Made by a program: the position numbers and the translations under genes. The notes beneath the pieces were generated by a model that had not been told where the DNA came from, did no database searches, and worked only from the letters and a program-made list of their open reading frames with translations. A stretch of 64,000 bases of DNA from Actinomyces oris. Its GTDB lineage: Bacteria > Actinomycetota > Actinomycetes > Actinomycetales > Actinomycetaceae. The stretch is from contig NZ_MSKS01000028.1 in NCBI RefSeq assembly GCF_001937445.1, forward strand, positions 58,192-122,191, in the 5' to 3' direction. Shown here piece after piece: positions 1 through 8,338 of the stretch; within the stretch, counting starts at the first letter, position 1; every line of letters starts with the position of its first letter.

Positions 1-486
1 CTGGCCCGCGCCGTCCCCCAGGCGGCCGGCCAGGACCTCACGGCCGGCGCGGATCTGCTCGGCGACCTTGGCGACCTCGGCCTCCAGGGAGGCCAGGGTG
101 CGGTCGGAGTACTCATCGGCCCCGTGACGCAGGGAGGCGGCCTTGTCCTCCGCCGCGGCCACGATGCTGTCGGCCCGGTCATTGGCCATGCGCACAATGT
201 TCTCCCCGGCCACGAGGCGCTCGGACTCCTCCTGGGCGTACTGGACGAGCCGTTCGGACTCGGCCCGTCCCTCAGCCAGGACGGCGTCGGCATCGGCGAC
301 GATCTTCTCGGCGCGACGAACAGCGGTCGGGACCGCGTCACGAGCCCGATCGATGAGGTGCAGGACGTTCTCCCGGTTGACGATCACCGAGGCGCTCATC
401 GGCATGGATCGGGCGTTGCTGATGAGCTCGTCGAGCTCATCGAGGATACGCAGCAGGTCGTCTCCGGCATCGCGGCTGGTCGTCAC
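1..486 (-). CDS. SepIVA/DivIVA-like septation protein, C-terminus cut by window edge
   Basis: The reading frame is open from a GTG at 486 to the window edge (162 codons, no stop). The product begins MTTSRDAGDDLLRILDEL and is then almost entirely charged helix rich in Glu, Ala and Arg, as in a coiled coil (for example RAESERLVQYAQEESERL). A short coiled-coil protein directly after coaD is, from known actinobacterial gene order, usually the DivIVA-domain cell division protein related to mycobacterial SepIVA. Its GTG overlaps the coaD stop by four bases (GTGA), so the two are translationally coupled. I infer a role in septum or envelope organisation. An F-type ATPase b-subunit annotation would be a coiled-coil artefact. 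The C-terminus is not seen. Confidence 0.72.
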   Translation of the reverse strand, partial: MTTSRDAGDDLLRILDELDELISNARSMPMSASVIVNRENVLHLIDRARDAVPTAVRRAEKIVADADAVLAEGRAESERLVQYAQEESERLVAGENIVRMANDRADSIVAAAEDKAASLRHGADEYSDRTLASLEAEVAKVAEQIRAGREVLAGRLGDGAGQ

Positions 487-1070
487 GGTAGGTCCTCTCG
501 AGTGTGGTCGGCGCCGACGAAGCGGCTTGGCGGGGTCCCGGGCGGGACGGGTCCTGAGTCGACGCCGTCGTGGGCTGCAGACCCGGGGGCCTGGGCCAGG
601 TGGACCTCCAGGGCGTGGGCCACAGCGGGCGGCACGAGGGCGGAGACGTCCCGGCCATAGCCGGCGACGTCCTTGACGAGGGAGGAGGAGATGTGCGCGT
701 AGGTGGCGGACGCGGGCAGGAAGACCGTCTCGGGCGCCCCCAGGTCGCGGTTGAGCAGGGCCATGGGCAGCTCGGTATCCAGGTCGCTGCCGTTGCGCAG
801 GCCCTTGATGATGGCGCTCGCCCCACGCCGGCTGCAGTAGTCGGCCAGGAGCCCGGGGACGATGTCCACCTCGACACTGGGCAGGTGGGAGGTGGACTCC
901 CTGGCCAGGCGGAGGCGTTCGTGGACGTCGAGCAGGTGGCGCCCGTCCTTGGCGGCGTTGTGGGCGATCCCGATGACGACGACGTCGAAGAGCGTGGCCG
1001 CACGGGCGGCGATGTCGACGTGCCCCAGGGTGAGGGGATCGAAGCTTCCGGGGTAGACGGCCAGGCTCAT
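483..1070 (-). CDS. coaD: Phosphopantetheine adenylyltransferase
   Basis: CoaD transfers AMP from ATP to 4'-phosphopantetheine, the fourth step of coenzyme A synthesis, in the cytosol. The N-terminal nucleotide-binding signature YPGSFDPLTLGH is intact, followed by the KGLR segment (about residue 88) and ISSSLVKDV (about 128), the positions used for substrate binding in the family. The first 160 residues cover the whole usual enzyme. About 35 further residues, rich in Gly, Pro and Ser, form an extra tail of no known function. The ATG at 1070 follows a TAGCGT hexamer by six bases with no Shine-Dalgarno sequence, so the mRNA is probably leaderless. It is co-transcribed with the downstream SepIVA-like gene. 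Confidence 0.97.
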   Translation of the reverse strand: MSLAVYPGSFDPLTLGHVDIAARAATLFDVVVIGIAHNAAKDGRHLLDVHERLRLARESTSHLPSVEVDIVPGLLADYCSRRGASAIIKGLRNGSDLDTELPMALLNRDLGAPETVFLPASATYAHISSSLVKDVAGYGRDVSALVPPAVAHALEVHLAQAPGSAAHDGVDSGPVPPGTPPSRFVGADHTREDLP

Positions 1071-1076
1071 ATGCTC

Positions 1077-1082
1077 ACGCTA
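1077..1082 (-). promoter_or_regulatory. -10 hexamer of leaderless coaD promoter
   Basis: TAGCGT on the minus strand, six bases before the coaD ATG. No ribosome binding site lies between. Confidence 0.55.
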
Positions 1083-1182
1083 CTGGCTGGGCCCGCCGCG
1101 GTGCGGGACGCGCGCCGCACCACCCGCGCCAGCACGCTGCCGCTGCGCGCCGGGCGTCCTGGGAGCCCCATGGAGGCGCTGC

Positions 1183-1188
1183 TATATT
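1183..1188 (+). promoter_or_regulatory. -10 hexamer of leaderless lacI-type gene promoter
   Basis: TATATT, six bases before the GTG at 1195, which puts the expected transcription start on or next to the start codon. Confidence 0.6.
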
Positions 1189-1194
1189 TCCCTT

Positions 1195-2202
1195 GTGTCC
1201 ACACGCGTGACCCTCAGTGACGTGGCCGAGGCAGTCGGAGTCTCGTCTCAGACCGTCTCCCGCGTACTCAACAACCACCCGTCGGTCCGTCCCGAGACAC
1301 GTCAGAAGGTTCTGGCAGCCGTTCAGGCGCTGGGTTACGAGCCGAACCTCGCCGCCCGCTCACTGGCCTCGGGCTCCTCCGGGGCCGTGGGAATCCTGCT
1401 GACCGCCGGGCTGTCGCACGGGATGGCCTCCACCTTCTCCGCGATCGCCAGGGCGGTGCGCGAGCGGGGGGATACCTTTGTTCTGGCCACTGCCGAGGGA
1501 AGCGACCCGGAGTCCGTGCGACAGGCACTGGCCCATCTGCACGGCCACCGCGTGGCGACCATCGTGGTCCTGGCTCAGCGCGCCGACGTCCTGGCCATCC
1601 TCTCATCCCAGCGTCACCGCGGTCCGGTCGTGGCCATCATCTCGGGTCAGCACGAGTTCTCCGAGCTGTCCACCGTCTCCATCGACCAGTCCCTGGGGGC
1701 CAGGCTGGCAACGGAGCACCTTCTGGCTCAGGGGCGCAGCCGCCTGCTGCACGTCACCGGGGACCTGTCCTGGCAGGACGCCTCGGAGCGCCTGGCCGCC
1801 TACCAGTCGGTATGCGCTCAGGCCGGGGTTCCCGGCCGCTGGGTGGGTACGGACGCCTGGACGGGAGAGGCCGGGGCCAAGGTCGCCAGGCGCCTGCTCG
1901 ACAGTGGTCTGCCCGACGCCGTCTTCGCCGCCAACGATGACATCGCCCTGGGGTTGTGCCATGAGCTGCTCGCCGCCGGCGTGAGGATCCCCGACGACGT
2001 CGCCGTCGTCGGCTTCGATGACATCCCCCTGGCGCGCTGGGCAACCCCGTCTCTGTCCAGCGTCACGCAGGACTTCGACGCCCTGGGAAGGGCTGCACTG
2101 AGTCTGTCCGATGAGCTCATGGAGGGTGGCGCCCCTCGCAAGGTCACCCTGACCCCACAGCTGGTGATTCGAGACTCCTCGCCCGGTCGGTCGTCCGGGT
2201 GA
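1195..2202 (+). CDS. LacI-family regulator, probably of the fucose genes
   Basis: A 335-residue LacI/GalR regulator. Residues 5-50 form the helix-turn-helix and hinge (VTLSDVAEAVGVSSQTVSRVLN, shown in part: VSSQTVSRVLN), followed by the periplasmic-binding-protein-like effector domain with the typical late segment VGFDDIPLARW. It converges on the fucI-kinase-fucU-fucP operon, and two LacI-type operators lie between fucI and fucA, so I infer that it represses fucose catabolism and is released by a pathway sugar or sugar phosphate. The chosen start is GTG 1195, because TATATT sits six bases upstream. GTG 1207 is possible but would leave a short N-terminus. The inducer is not deducible from sequence. 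Confidence 0.9.
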   Translation: MSTRVTLSDVAEAVGVSSQTVSRVLNNHPSVRPETRQKVLAAVQALGYEPNLAARSLASGSSGAVGILLTAGLSHGMASTFSAIARAVRERGDTFVLATAEGSDPESVRQALAHLHGHRVATIVVLAQRADVLAILSSQRHRGPVVAIISGQHEFSELSTVSIDQSLGARLATEHLLAQGRSRLLHVTGDLSWQDASERLAAYQSVCAQAGVPGRWVGTDAWTGEAGAKVARRLLDSGLPDAVFAANDDIALGLCHELLAAGVRIPDDVAVVGFDDIPLARWATPSLSSVTQDFDALGRAALSLSDELMEGGAPRKVTLTPQLVIRDSSPGRSSG

Positions 2203-2218
2203 CATCGTCATGAAGTGC

Positions 2219-2255
2219 GGGTGGGGGCTCCCTGTGCTCCAGGCAGCCCCCACCT
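2219..2255. terminator. Bidirectional hairpin between lacI-type gene and fucP
   Basis: GTGGGGGCT (2221-2229) pairs with AGCCCCCAC (2245-2253), and inside it CCTG (2231-2234) pairs with CAGG (2240-2243). It lies between two convergent genes. Confidence 0.75.
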
Positions 2256-2314
2256 GTACCAGCAGGGTCTTTCGGCGCGGTTGTCTTCGGCACCGCCCTG
2301 CTGAGACCGAACGC

Positions 2315-3661
2315 TCAGGTTCCAGACACGGCGACCGTCGCGGCGTCCTCGCGGTCCGCACGCAGCGTGTAGAACCCGTAGGCGGCGACGATGCTCAGGC
2401 AGACACCCACCGTCACATAGGAGAACGACGCTGAGGTGCGGTCCATGATCCACCCTTGAACCAGAGGCATCGTAGCGCCACCGATAATGGCCATGACCAG
2501 ACCGGCGGCCCCGAACTTAGTGTCCTCCCCCAATCCCTTGAGCGCCTCACCGTAGATGGTGGGGAACAGCAGCGAGATGCTGGCCGACATCATCGCCACT
2601 GCAACGGCTCCAGCGATATTGACACTCACCATAGCGAACAGCGACAGACCGACACCGAACAGGCACATGACGATCATGAGCTTGCGGGCATCGAATCGTC
2701 CCATAAGCCCCACCATGAGAAAACGGAAGACCAGGAAGACGATGAGACTCGCCTGCAACCAGTATCCGGCGACCTTGTCCGACACCCCCAGAGCATCTGT
2801 GACGTAGTGAAGGGTGAAGGTCCAGATGCAAGTCTGAGCCGCAATGTTGAAGAACTGGGCAACGACCCCGAAGCTGTAGCGCTTATTGCCCAGCAGTCGC
2901 GTGAGCCGTCCACCAGATGAGGTCTCTTGCCCCGAGGTGGCCACAGGCGCCTCAGTCACCTTGACAAAGGCGATCGACGCCGCCAGAGCGATGTAGAACA
3001 GACTGAGTGCCACGAAGGGCCCCATGACGGCCTGCAGCTCGGAGGAGCGGGTGGACAGCAGCTCGGCCTCACTCATGGACGCTCGCTGCTCCGCCGTCGC
3101 GGGATTGACGTAGGGCAGGATGAGCGTCGTCGCAATCAGCACCCCAAGGTTGGATCCAATGGGGTTGAAGGCCTGAGCGAAGTTGAGACGCCGCGTGGCA
3201 TTGTGCTCCGGCCCCATCGACATGACGAAGGGGTTGGCGCTGGTCTCCAGAATGGACAGTCCCGAGGCCAGGGTGAATAACGCGGCCAGGAACATCGAGT
3301 AGGTCATGACGTGGGACGCAGGGATGAACAAAAGTCCCCCCGCGGCGGCCAGGCCGAGCCCGATGAGGACCCCTCCCTTGTATCCCAGACGACTGTTGAT
3401 GAAGGCCGCCGGGATCGCCAGGCAGAAGTAGGCTCCGTAGTAGGCCGACTGCACCAAGGAGGACTGGGCATTGTTCATGGAGAAGACCGAACGGAAGACC
3501 TTGACCAGCGGCGCGGTCATATCTCCAGCCATTCCCCACGCCGCGAAGCAGGAGACCAGCAGACAGAAGGGCAGCACCATGCCGGGATACAGGAACCCCC
3601 GCTTGGTCGCCCCCTCCCGGACAGGGGTCTCCTCAGCCACGGACTCACGGATCGCAGTCAT
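2315..3661 (-). CDS. fucP: L-fucose:proton symporter
   Basis: A 448-residue major facilitator superfamily permease with about twelve membrane segments. It matches the FucP subfamily by the early segments LPFCLLVSCFAAWGMAGD and SAYYGAYFCLAIPAAF and by the ETSANPFV motif near residue 155, a subfamily hallmark. It brings L-fucose into the cell together with a proton. The ATG at 3661 overlaps the fucU stop by one base (TGATG); a GTG three bases earlier would give a four-base overlap, so translational coupling is likely either way. It is the last gene of the fucI operon. The neighbouring mutarotase, isomerase, kinase and aldolase support fucose rather than another hexose as substrate. Confidence 0.93.
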   Translation of the reverse strand: MTAIRESVAEETPVREGATKRGFLYPGMVLPFCLLVSCFAAWGMAGDMTAPLVKVFRSVFSMNNAQSSLVQSAYYGAYFCLAIPAAFINSRLGYKGGVLIGLGLAAAGGLLFIPASHVMTYSMFLAALFTLASGLSILETSANPFVMSMGPEHNATRRLNFAQAFNPIGSNLGVLIATTLILPYVNPATAEQRASMSEAELLSTRSSELQAVMGPFVALSLFYIALAASIAFVKVTEAPVATSGQETSSGGRLTRLLGNKRYSFGVVAQFFNIAAQTCIWTFTLHYVTDALGVSDKVAGYWLQASLIVFLVFRFLMVGLMGRFDARKLMIVMCLFGVGLSLFAMVSVNIAGAVAVAMMSASISLLFPTIYGEALKGLGEDTKFGAAGLVMAIIGGATMPLVQGWIMDRTSASFSYVTVGVCLSIVAAYGFYTLRADREDAATVAVSGT

Positions 3662-4089
3662 CACAGCACGCCCTTCTTGAGAATGAGATTGCCGTAGAGG
3701 GCGGTCTCCCCGGTGAGGACGACGGCGTAGACGCTGGGGGTGTAGTCGTAGAAGGCCATGCGCTCAATCGTCTTGACGCTCACCGGTCCGGCATCCTTCT
3801 CGGCCTCGTTCCAGATCTGCTCGTAGACGTCCCACACCGGAGGCCGAGGGTCGTCGCCCACCGTCTCCATGAGGGCCACCTGGTAGCTGCTGTAGCGGTC
3901 CAGGGGCATGAGCGTGAGGATGGACCGCAGCAGGTCGGGGATCCCCAGGCCGTCGGCCCGCACTGTAGTGGGGTGGAGGTGATGCCCGGGGAAGTTCGCA
4001 TCGGCCAGGAGAATCTCATCCCCATGGCCCATCTCGAGCAGGATCTTGACGAGTTCGGGTGACAGGTTGGCGGGAATGTTGCGGAGCAT
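3661..4089 (-). CDS. fucU: L-fucose mutarotase
   Basis: A 142-residue FucU/RbsD family protein that interconverts the alpha and beta anomers of L-fucose so that the isomerase is supplied. The family pattern is clear: MGHGDEILLADANFPG (about residues 20-35, with the His-Asp pair of the active site), RADGLGIPDLL, and a C-terminal FYDYTPSVYAVVLTGE segment followed by YGNLILKKGVL. The start is ATG 4089, placed by GAAAGGAGC a few bases upstream. Open frame extending further upstream encodes unrelated low-complexity sequence and is out of register with the family. It sits between the sugar kinase and fucP, in the same operon. Confidence 0.95.
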   Translation of the reverse strand: MLRNIPANLSPELVKILLEMGHGDEILLADANFPGHHLHPTTVRADGLGIPDLLRSILTLMPLDRYSSYQVALMETVGDDPRPPVWDVYEQIWNEAEKDAGPVSVKTIERMAFYDYTPSVYAVVLTGETALYGNLILKKGVL

Positions 4090-4153
4090 CGTTGCTCCTT
4101 TCGTGTGGTGGGTGTTCAGTTCAATGTGTGGTTGCGCTCGACGTGCCTGGCGG

Positions 4154-5623
4154 TCAGTCGGCGGTGGCGTTGCCCAGCCGTTCCTGCATGGCGTCGAAGG
4201 CGCCGGGATCGGCGATGGTCCCGGAGGCCTCGACCTCCACGGAGCCGATGCTGCGGCGCAGCACCTCACCGCGAGCACTCGGGTCGAGGACCTCGGCGGC
4301 CTCGAGCTGGGCGAGGATGTTGCCCAGGGCACTGGCCTCCGGCGTGCCCACGATGACCCGACGGTGGCAGGCCGCCGCCGTCATGGCCGGCAGGAGGCTG
4401 TTACGAGCCCCGCCTCCCACCAGGTGGATCGGTGCCGCCGGGTCCAGCTGGTCGCCGACGACGTCCTGCAGCCCCTGGGCGTAGGCGGCGTGGGCGCAGG
4501 CGAGCGACTCGAGGATGAGCCGGACCGTCTGCGCCGGCCCCTCGGGAGCCACCTTGTAGTGACTGCGGCACCACTGAGCGATCTTGTCCGGCATGTCACC
4601 GGGACTGGCGAAGAGCTCATCATCGGGGTCGATGACGACCCCGAGGGAGGCGCAGTCTCCCGCCGCCTCGACCAGTGCACCGGTGTCGGGCTCGTTCCAG
4701 GCTCGCTGGCACTCCTGGAGCAGCCAGAAGCCGGTGAGGTTGCGCAGCAGCCGGATGCCTCCGTCAGTGCGCACCTCGTTGGTCAGTCCGGCCCGCAGCG
4801 CCGCTGCGTCCAGGACGGGGCTGGGAACCGCCGCCCCGATGAGGCTCCAAGATCCCGAGGAGATGAACAGGCGCACCTCGTCACCGGCCAGACCGAGCGC
4901 ATGGACGGCGCAGGCGGTGTCGTGCCCGCCGGGACGTACGATGGTGATCCCCTCCGGGGTCGTCCCGGCCACCGTGGCGTCGTCGACGAGCGGGGGCATC
5001 CACCCCTCGGGAATCCCACTGGCCTGGAGCACGCGAGCGGACCACTCTCGCGCCCCGGGTGAGGCGAGCCCGGTGGTCGAGGCGATCGCCCGCCCCGCCT
5101 GCGCGGGGGCCCCGAGCAGGCGGGCCACGAGGTCGGGCAGGGGCAGGAAGCGATCCACGCGATCGATGAGGTCGGGCTCCTGCCTCAGGTCCGCGTAGAG
5201 CTGGTAGACCGTGTTGATCTGCTGGGGCAGGATGCCGGTCTCTTTCCAAGCCGTCTCCGCAGGGAGTGCCCGGTCCAGGTCCGCGGCCCAGCGGGCCATG
5301 CGCCGGTCCCGGTAGGCGCGAGGGGCGCGCAGCAGCTCTCCGTGGGCGTCGAGCAGGCCGTAGTCCACTCCCCAGGTGTCGATGCCGATGGAGTCGGGGG
5401 CCCGCCCCAGGCGCTGCGTCGCCATGGCGATGCTCCGACGAACACCATCCATGATGCGCTCGAGGTCCCAGGTGAGGGTGCCGTGGTCGTCCACCGCCTG
5501 GTGGTGGAGGCGGAAGACCTCCTCGGTGCTGATGACCCCCTGCCGGTAGGTCCCCAGGACCGCTCGCACGGAGCTGGAGCCGAGGTCGAGGGCAAGGGCG
5601 TGGTGCTCGCCGGTGCTCGTCAT
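4154..5623 (-). CDS. FGGY-family sugar kinase, functional L-fuculokinase (RhaB-like)
   Basis: A 489-residue FGGY carbohydrate kinase. The first ATPase motif is LDLGSSSVRAVLG (residues 11-23), the substrate-side motif GIDTWGVDYGLL lies near 99, the second-domain motif GGHDTACAVHALG near 233, and the nucleotide-binding IHLVGGGARNSLL near 410. By sequence it resembles rhamnulokinase (RhaB) more than enterobacterial FucK. Its position between fucI and fucU argues that it phosphorylates L-fuculose at C1 to give the FucA substrate; RhaB-type kinases replacing FucK are known in other bacteria. No rhamnose isomerase is present in the window. The GTG or ATG choice is not critical: the start at 5623 lies 12 bases after the fucI stop. 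Confidence 0.88.
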   Translation of the reverse strand: MTSTGEHHALALDLGSSSVRAVLGTYRQGVISTEEVFRLHHQAVDDHGTLTWDLERIMDGVRRSIAMATQRLGRAPDSIGIDTWGVDYGLLDAHGELLRAPRAYRDRRMARWAADLDRALPAETAWKETGILPQQINTVYQLYADLRQEPDLIDRVDRFLPLPDLVARLLGAPAQAGRAIASTTGLASPGAREWSARVLQASGIPEGWMPPLVDDATVAGTTPEGITIVRPGGHDTACAVHALGLAGDEVRLFISSGSWSLIGAAVPSPVLDAAALRAGLTNEVRTDGGIRLLRNLTGFWLLQECQRAWNEPDTGALVEAAGDCASLGVVIDPDDELFASPGDMPDKIAQWCRSHYKVAPEGPAQTVRLILESLACAHAAYAQGLQDVVGDQLDPAAPIHLVGGGARNSLLPAMTAAACHRRVIVGTPEASALGNILAQLEAAEVLDPSARGEVLRRSIGSVEVEASGTIADPGAFDAMQERLGNATAD

Positions 5624-5635
5624 GGCGGCACTCCG

Positions 5636-7411
5636 TCAGCGGTAGAGAGGACCGAAGGTGGCGCAGGCCCGGAAGTCGGCGCTCTCGGGCTCGGCGGTAC
5701 CGAAGGGCACCCAGGCCTTGGGGCGCAGGATCCTCTCGCGCTCGACGTTGTGCATGTAGACGGGGATGCGCAGCATCGAGGCCAGGGTGATGAGGTCGGC
5801 GCCGAAGTGTCCGTAGCCGGTGGCCGTGTGGTTGGCGCCCCAGTTGGCCATCCAGTCATAGACGGAGGTGAAGGCGCCCTGGCCGGTCAGGCGCGGGACG
5901 AAGAAGGTCGTCGGCCACGTCGGGTCGGTACGGTTGACGACCTGGTCACGCACGTCGTCGGGTAGCTCCACGGTCCAGCCCTCGGCGATCTGGAGGACCG
6001 GCCCCTGACCGGCCACGAAGTTCAGGCGGGTCGCGGTGACGGGCATGTTGCCGGCGGTGGTGAAGTGCGTGGAGAATCCGCCTCCTGGGAAGTACTCACG
6101 GGTGGCGGCGTGGAAGGTGGAGGCCTTCAGATCCGCCTCGATGTCCGCCTCGGTGATCTCCCACCAGTGCTTGATGATGGGGTTGCCCCCGGCGTCCTTC
6201 TCCTGGCCGGTGGCGTTGAGGGTGGTGGCCCCGGAGTTGCGCAGGTCGATGAAACCGTTCTCCGCGCATCCCTCGAGCTTGTAGCCGGTGACCCGCTCAA
6301 CGGCCTCGGGGCTCCAGTAGGTGCGCACGTCGCTGAAGAGCTGGGGGCGGTGGGTCAGGACGGAGTTGAAGAGCATGGCCACGGCGTTGCCGGCATCGCC
6401 CTCCGTGGCGAAAACCTTCTCGGGCCGCTTGCCGTTCCAGTCGAAGGTGGTGTTGAGGAAGGTCTCGAGGATGTCGCCGTTGGGCTTGTAGTCCGTCCAC
6501 TGACGCTGCCCCTGGAAGCCCGCCGCGATGGCGTCATGACCCTCGGCCTCCTCGACGAAGCCGAGATCGGCCAGGGCGGGGTTGCCCTCCATGAGGTCGC
6601 GGCCGATGAGAAGCATCTTGATGCAGTAGTCGAACTGCTCGTCGTACTCCTCCTGGGTGAAGCGGTTGGCCTCAGGGTTGCGGTTCTCCCCGATGGTGAG
6701 GTGCTCCCGGGCCCAGGCCAGGGCGGTCTCGTACTCCTGGTGGTCGTAGATGCCGTGGGCGATACGGCGGTCGATCTCGATCATGTCGATGTACTCGGCA
6801 CGCATGCCCAGGTAGTCGACGAAGAACTGCTCGGGGACGCGGCAGCCGGCGATCCCCATGGAGACGGTCCCGATCGAGAGGTAGCTGCGCCCCTTCATGA
6901 GGCCGACCCCCAGGGCGGCGCGCGCGTAGCGCAGGATGTTCTCAACGACGTCGTCGGTCAGGCCCGAGTCGTCGGCGTCCTGCACGTCGTGGCCGTAGAT
7001 GCCGAAGCAGGGGATGCCCAGCATGTTGTAGGCGGCGGCCGCGGCGGCCAGGGTCACGGCCCCGGGACGCTCGGTGCCGTTGAAGCCCCAGATGGCGTGC
7101 GGGATGGAGGGGTCGAGGTCGAGGACCTCGGTGATGTAGTTCCAGGAGGCGGTGACAGTCAGGTCGGCGCACACGTTCTCGGTGCGGAACTGCTCCTTGC
7201 AGCGGTTGGCCTCGGCCACGCCCCCGATCGCGGTCTCGGAGACCACGCAGCGCACCGGGCTGCCGTCGGGGTAAGTCAGGTGCGAGGAGATGAGCTCGGC
7301 GACATCCTTGGCCAGCTGAGCGGTCTTGTCCTCGAGGGACTCCCTCACGCCACGACGGCGCCCGTCAATGAGGGGACGGATTCCGATGGCGGGGTAGGAC
7401 GCAGCGGACAT
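5636..7411 (-). CDS. fucI: L-fucose isomerase
   Basis: A 591-residue enzyme, the same length as E. coli FucI, that converts L-fucose to L-fuculose with a Mn ion. It begins MSAASYPAIGIRPLIDGRR and carries the conserved segments WGFNGTERPGAV, MKGRSYLSIGTVSMGIAG, FATEGDAGNAV and FIDLRNSGATTLN; the acidic residues of the last two are at the positions of the metal ligands in the family. The start is ATG 7411, set by GAAAGGA nine bases upstream. A longer reading frame reaches upstream into the promoter region and lacks homology. It is the first gene of the fucI-kinase-fucU-fucP operon. An operator overlaps its likely -10 hexamer. Confidence 0.96.
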   Translation of the reverse strand: MSAASYPAIGIRPLIDGRRRGVRESLEDKTAQLAKDVAELISSHLTYPDGSPVRCVVSETAIGGVAEANRCKEQFRTENVCADLTVTASWNYITEVLDLDPSIPHAIWGFNGTERPGAVTLAAAAAAYNMLGIPCFGIYGHDVQDADDSGLTDDVVENILRYARAALGVGLMKGRSYLSIGTVSMGIAGCRVPEQFFVDYLGMRAEYIDMIEIDRRIAHGIYDHQEYETALAWAREHLTIGENRNPEANRFTQEEYDEQFDYCIKMLLIGRDLMEGNPALADLGFVEEAEGHDAIAAGFQGQRQWTDYKPNGDILETFLNTTFDWNGKRPEKVFATEGDAGNAVAMLFNSVLTHRPQLFSDVRTYWSPEAVERVTGYKLEGCAENGFIDLRNSGATTLNATGQEKDAGGNPIIKHWWEITEADIEADLKASTFHAATREYFPGGGFSTHFTTAGNMPVTATRLNFVAGQGPVLQIAEGWTVELPDDVRDQVVNRTDPTWPTTFFVPRLTGQGAFTSVYDWMANWGANHTATGYGHFGADLITLASMLRIPVYMHNVERERILRPKAWVPFGTAEPESADFRACATFGPLYR

Positions 7412-7456
7412 GGCAAGTTTCCTTTCACTGGGCGACGATGACCAGGACCCACATTG

Positions 7457-7472
7457 ATGTGAGCGCAAACAT
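7457..7472. promoter_or_regulatory. LacI-type operator O1 of the fucose genes
   Basis: ATGTGAGCGCAAACAT, a near-palindrome centred on GCGC. It overlaps TATGTT (minus strand, 7468-7473), a candidate -10 for fucI. A 14-of-16 match occurs at 7533. Confidence 0.65.
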
Positions 7473-7482
7473 AGGATGCCCC

Positions 7483-7496
7483 TGACCGAACGGTCA
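7483..7496. promoter_or_regulatory. Perfect inverted repeat in the fucI promoter region
   Basis: TGACCG-AA-CGGTCA, immediately upstream of the candidate fucI -10. A minus-strand TTGACA lies next to it. The form suits a TetR-type or global regulator; the protein is unknown. Confidence 0.45.
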
Positions 7497-7532
7497 TGTC
7501 AAGCATGAAACCAGAAACGCGAAATCGTAGAC

Positions 7533-7548
7533 ATGAGAGCGCCAACAT
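7533..7548. promoter_or_regulatory. LacI-type operator O2 of the fucose genes
   Basis: ATGAGAGCGCCAACAT, matching O1 at 14 of 16 positions and lying 76 bases from it (about seven helical turns), on the fucA side of the divergent region. Confidence 0.65.
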
Positions 7549-7619
7549 GAGACGATGCCTCGGTACCACTTCTGACGCAACGGGGCGCGCAGCGGTACGC
7601 CCCGGGGAAAGAGCCCATC

Positions 7620-8288
7620 ATGCTTCTCAACGACGCTCGACAGCAGATCGCCGATGCCTGCTCCCACTTGTCCGACGACGGCCTGGTCGTCGGCACCGCC
7701 GGCAACCTGTCCGTTCGGGAGGGGGACCTGGTCGCCATCACCCCCTCGGGGCTGCCCTACCAGGAGATGCGCCCCGACCTGGTCGCCGTGGTCGAGTACG
7801 CCACCGGCAAGCAGGTCGAGGGGCCGCTCAAGCCCGCCAGCGAGCTGGACCTGCACCTGACCGCGCTGCGGGCGACCGGACAGATGTCGGTCGTGCACAC
7901 CCACTCCTATGCGGCCACTACCGTGGCCAGCCTCGAGGGCGTGAGCGCGCTCCCGGCCGTGCACTACTACATCTGCATGTTCGGTGGCAGCGACGTGCGA
8001 GTGGCCGACTACGCCATCTACGGCTCCCCCGAGCTGGCCACCAATGTCGCCAAGGCCCTCAAGGGACGCACCGCGGCCCTCATGAGCAACCACGGCTCCG
8101 TGGTGACCGGGCCGGACCTGGCCTCCACCTACGTCCTGGCCCAGGAACTGGAGTGGGTCTGCGAGCTCTACCTGCGCACGCTCACCGTCGGCACCCCCAA
8201 GATCCTCACCGACGAGCAGATCGAGGCGGTCGCGTGCAAGATCCGGGACACCGGCTACGGTCAGCACGCCCCGGCCGAGGAGGGCTGA
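7620..8288 (+). CDS. fucA: L-fuculose-1-phosphate aldolase
   Basis: A 222-residue class II aldolase that cleaves L-fuculose 1-phosphate to dihydroxyacetone phosphate and L-lactaldehyde. Visible family features are GLVVGTAGNLSVR (phosphate binding, residues 21-33), TPSGLPYQEM, the glutamate in KPASELDLH (general acid-base and Zn site, about residue 75), the VVHTHSYAAT Zn ligand pair (about 95) and SNHGSVVTG (about 159). ATG 7620 follows a GGGGAAAGAG ribosome binding site. It is divergent from fucI and shares the operator region. No lactaldehyde reductase (fucO) gene is present here, so lactaldehyde disposal must be encoded elsewhere. Confidence 0.95.
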   Translation: MLLNDARQQIADACSHLSDDGLVVGTAGNLSVREGDLVAITPSGLPYQEMRPDLVAVVEYATGKQVEGPLKPASELDLHLTALRATGQMSVVHTHSYAATTVASLEGVSALPAVHYYICMFGGSDVRVADYAIYGSPELATNVAKALKGRTAALMSNHGSVVTGPDLASTYVLAQELEWVCELYLRTLTVGTPKILTDEQIEAVACKIRDTGYGQHAPAEEG

Positions 8289-8325
8289 GCGCAGCAGCCA
8301 CAAGGGAAGCGGGCTGCGGGCCGGG

Positions 8326-8331
8326 TAGGGT
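8326..8331 (+). promoter_or_regulatory. -10 hexamer of leaderless rsmD promoter
   Basis: TAGGGT, seven bases before the rsmD ATG; gives rsmD its own start independent of fucA. Confidence 0.5.
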
Positions 8332-8338
8332 CTGTCCC

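Noticed and set aside
6065..7441. A 458-codon open frame on the plus strand opposite fucI
   Set aside because: It is the antisense shadow of fucI; the product is Gly/Val/Leu-rich with no recognisable domain, as expected at high G+C.
7483..7496. Considering TGACCGAACGGTCA as the binding site of the TetR protein at 39996
   Set aside because: It does not resemble the 19-base repeat at the tetR promoter, so the two are not linked.
7496..8338. Continuous frame fusing the fucA region to rsmD
   Set aside because: It is fucA in another register followed by the true rsmD start at 8339; no fusion protein is supported.
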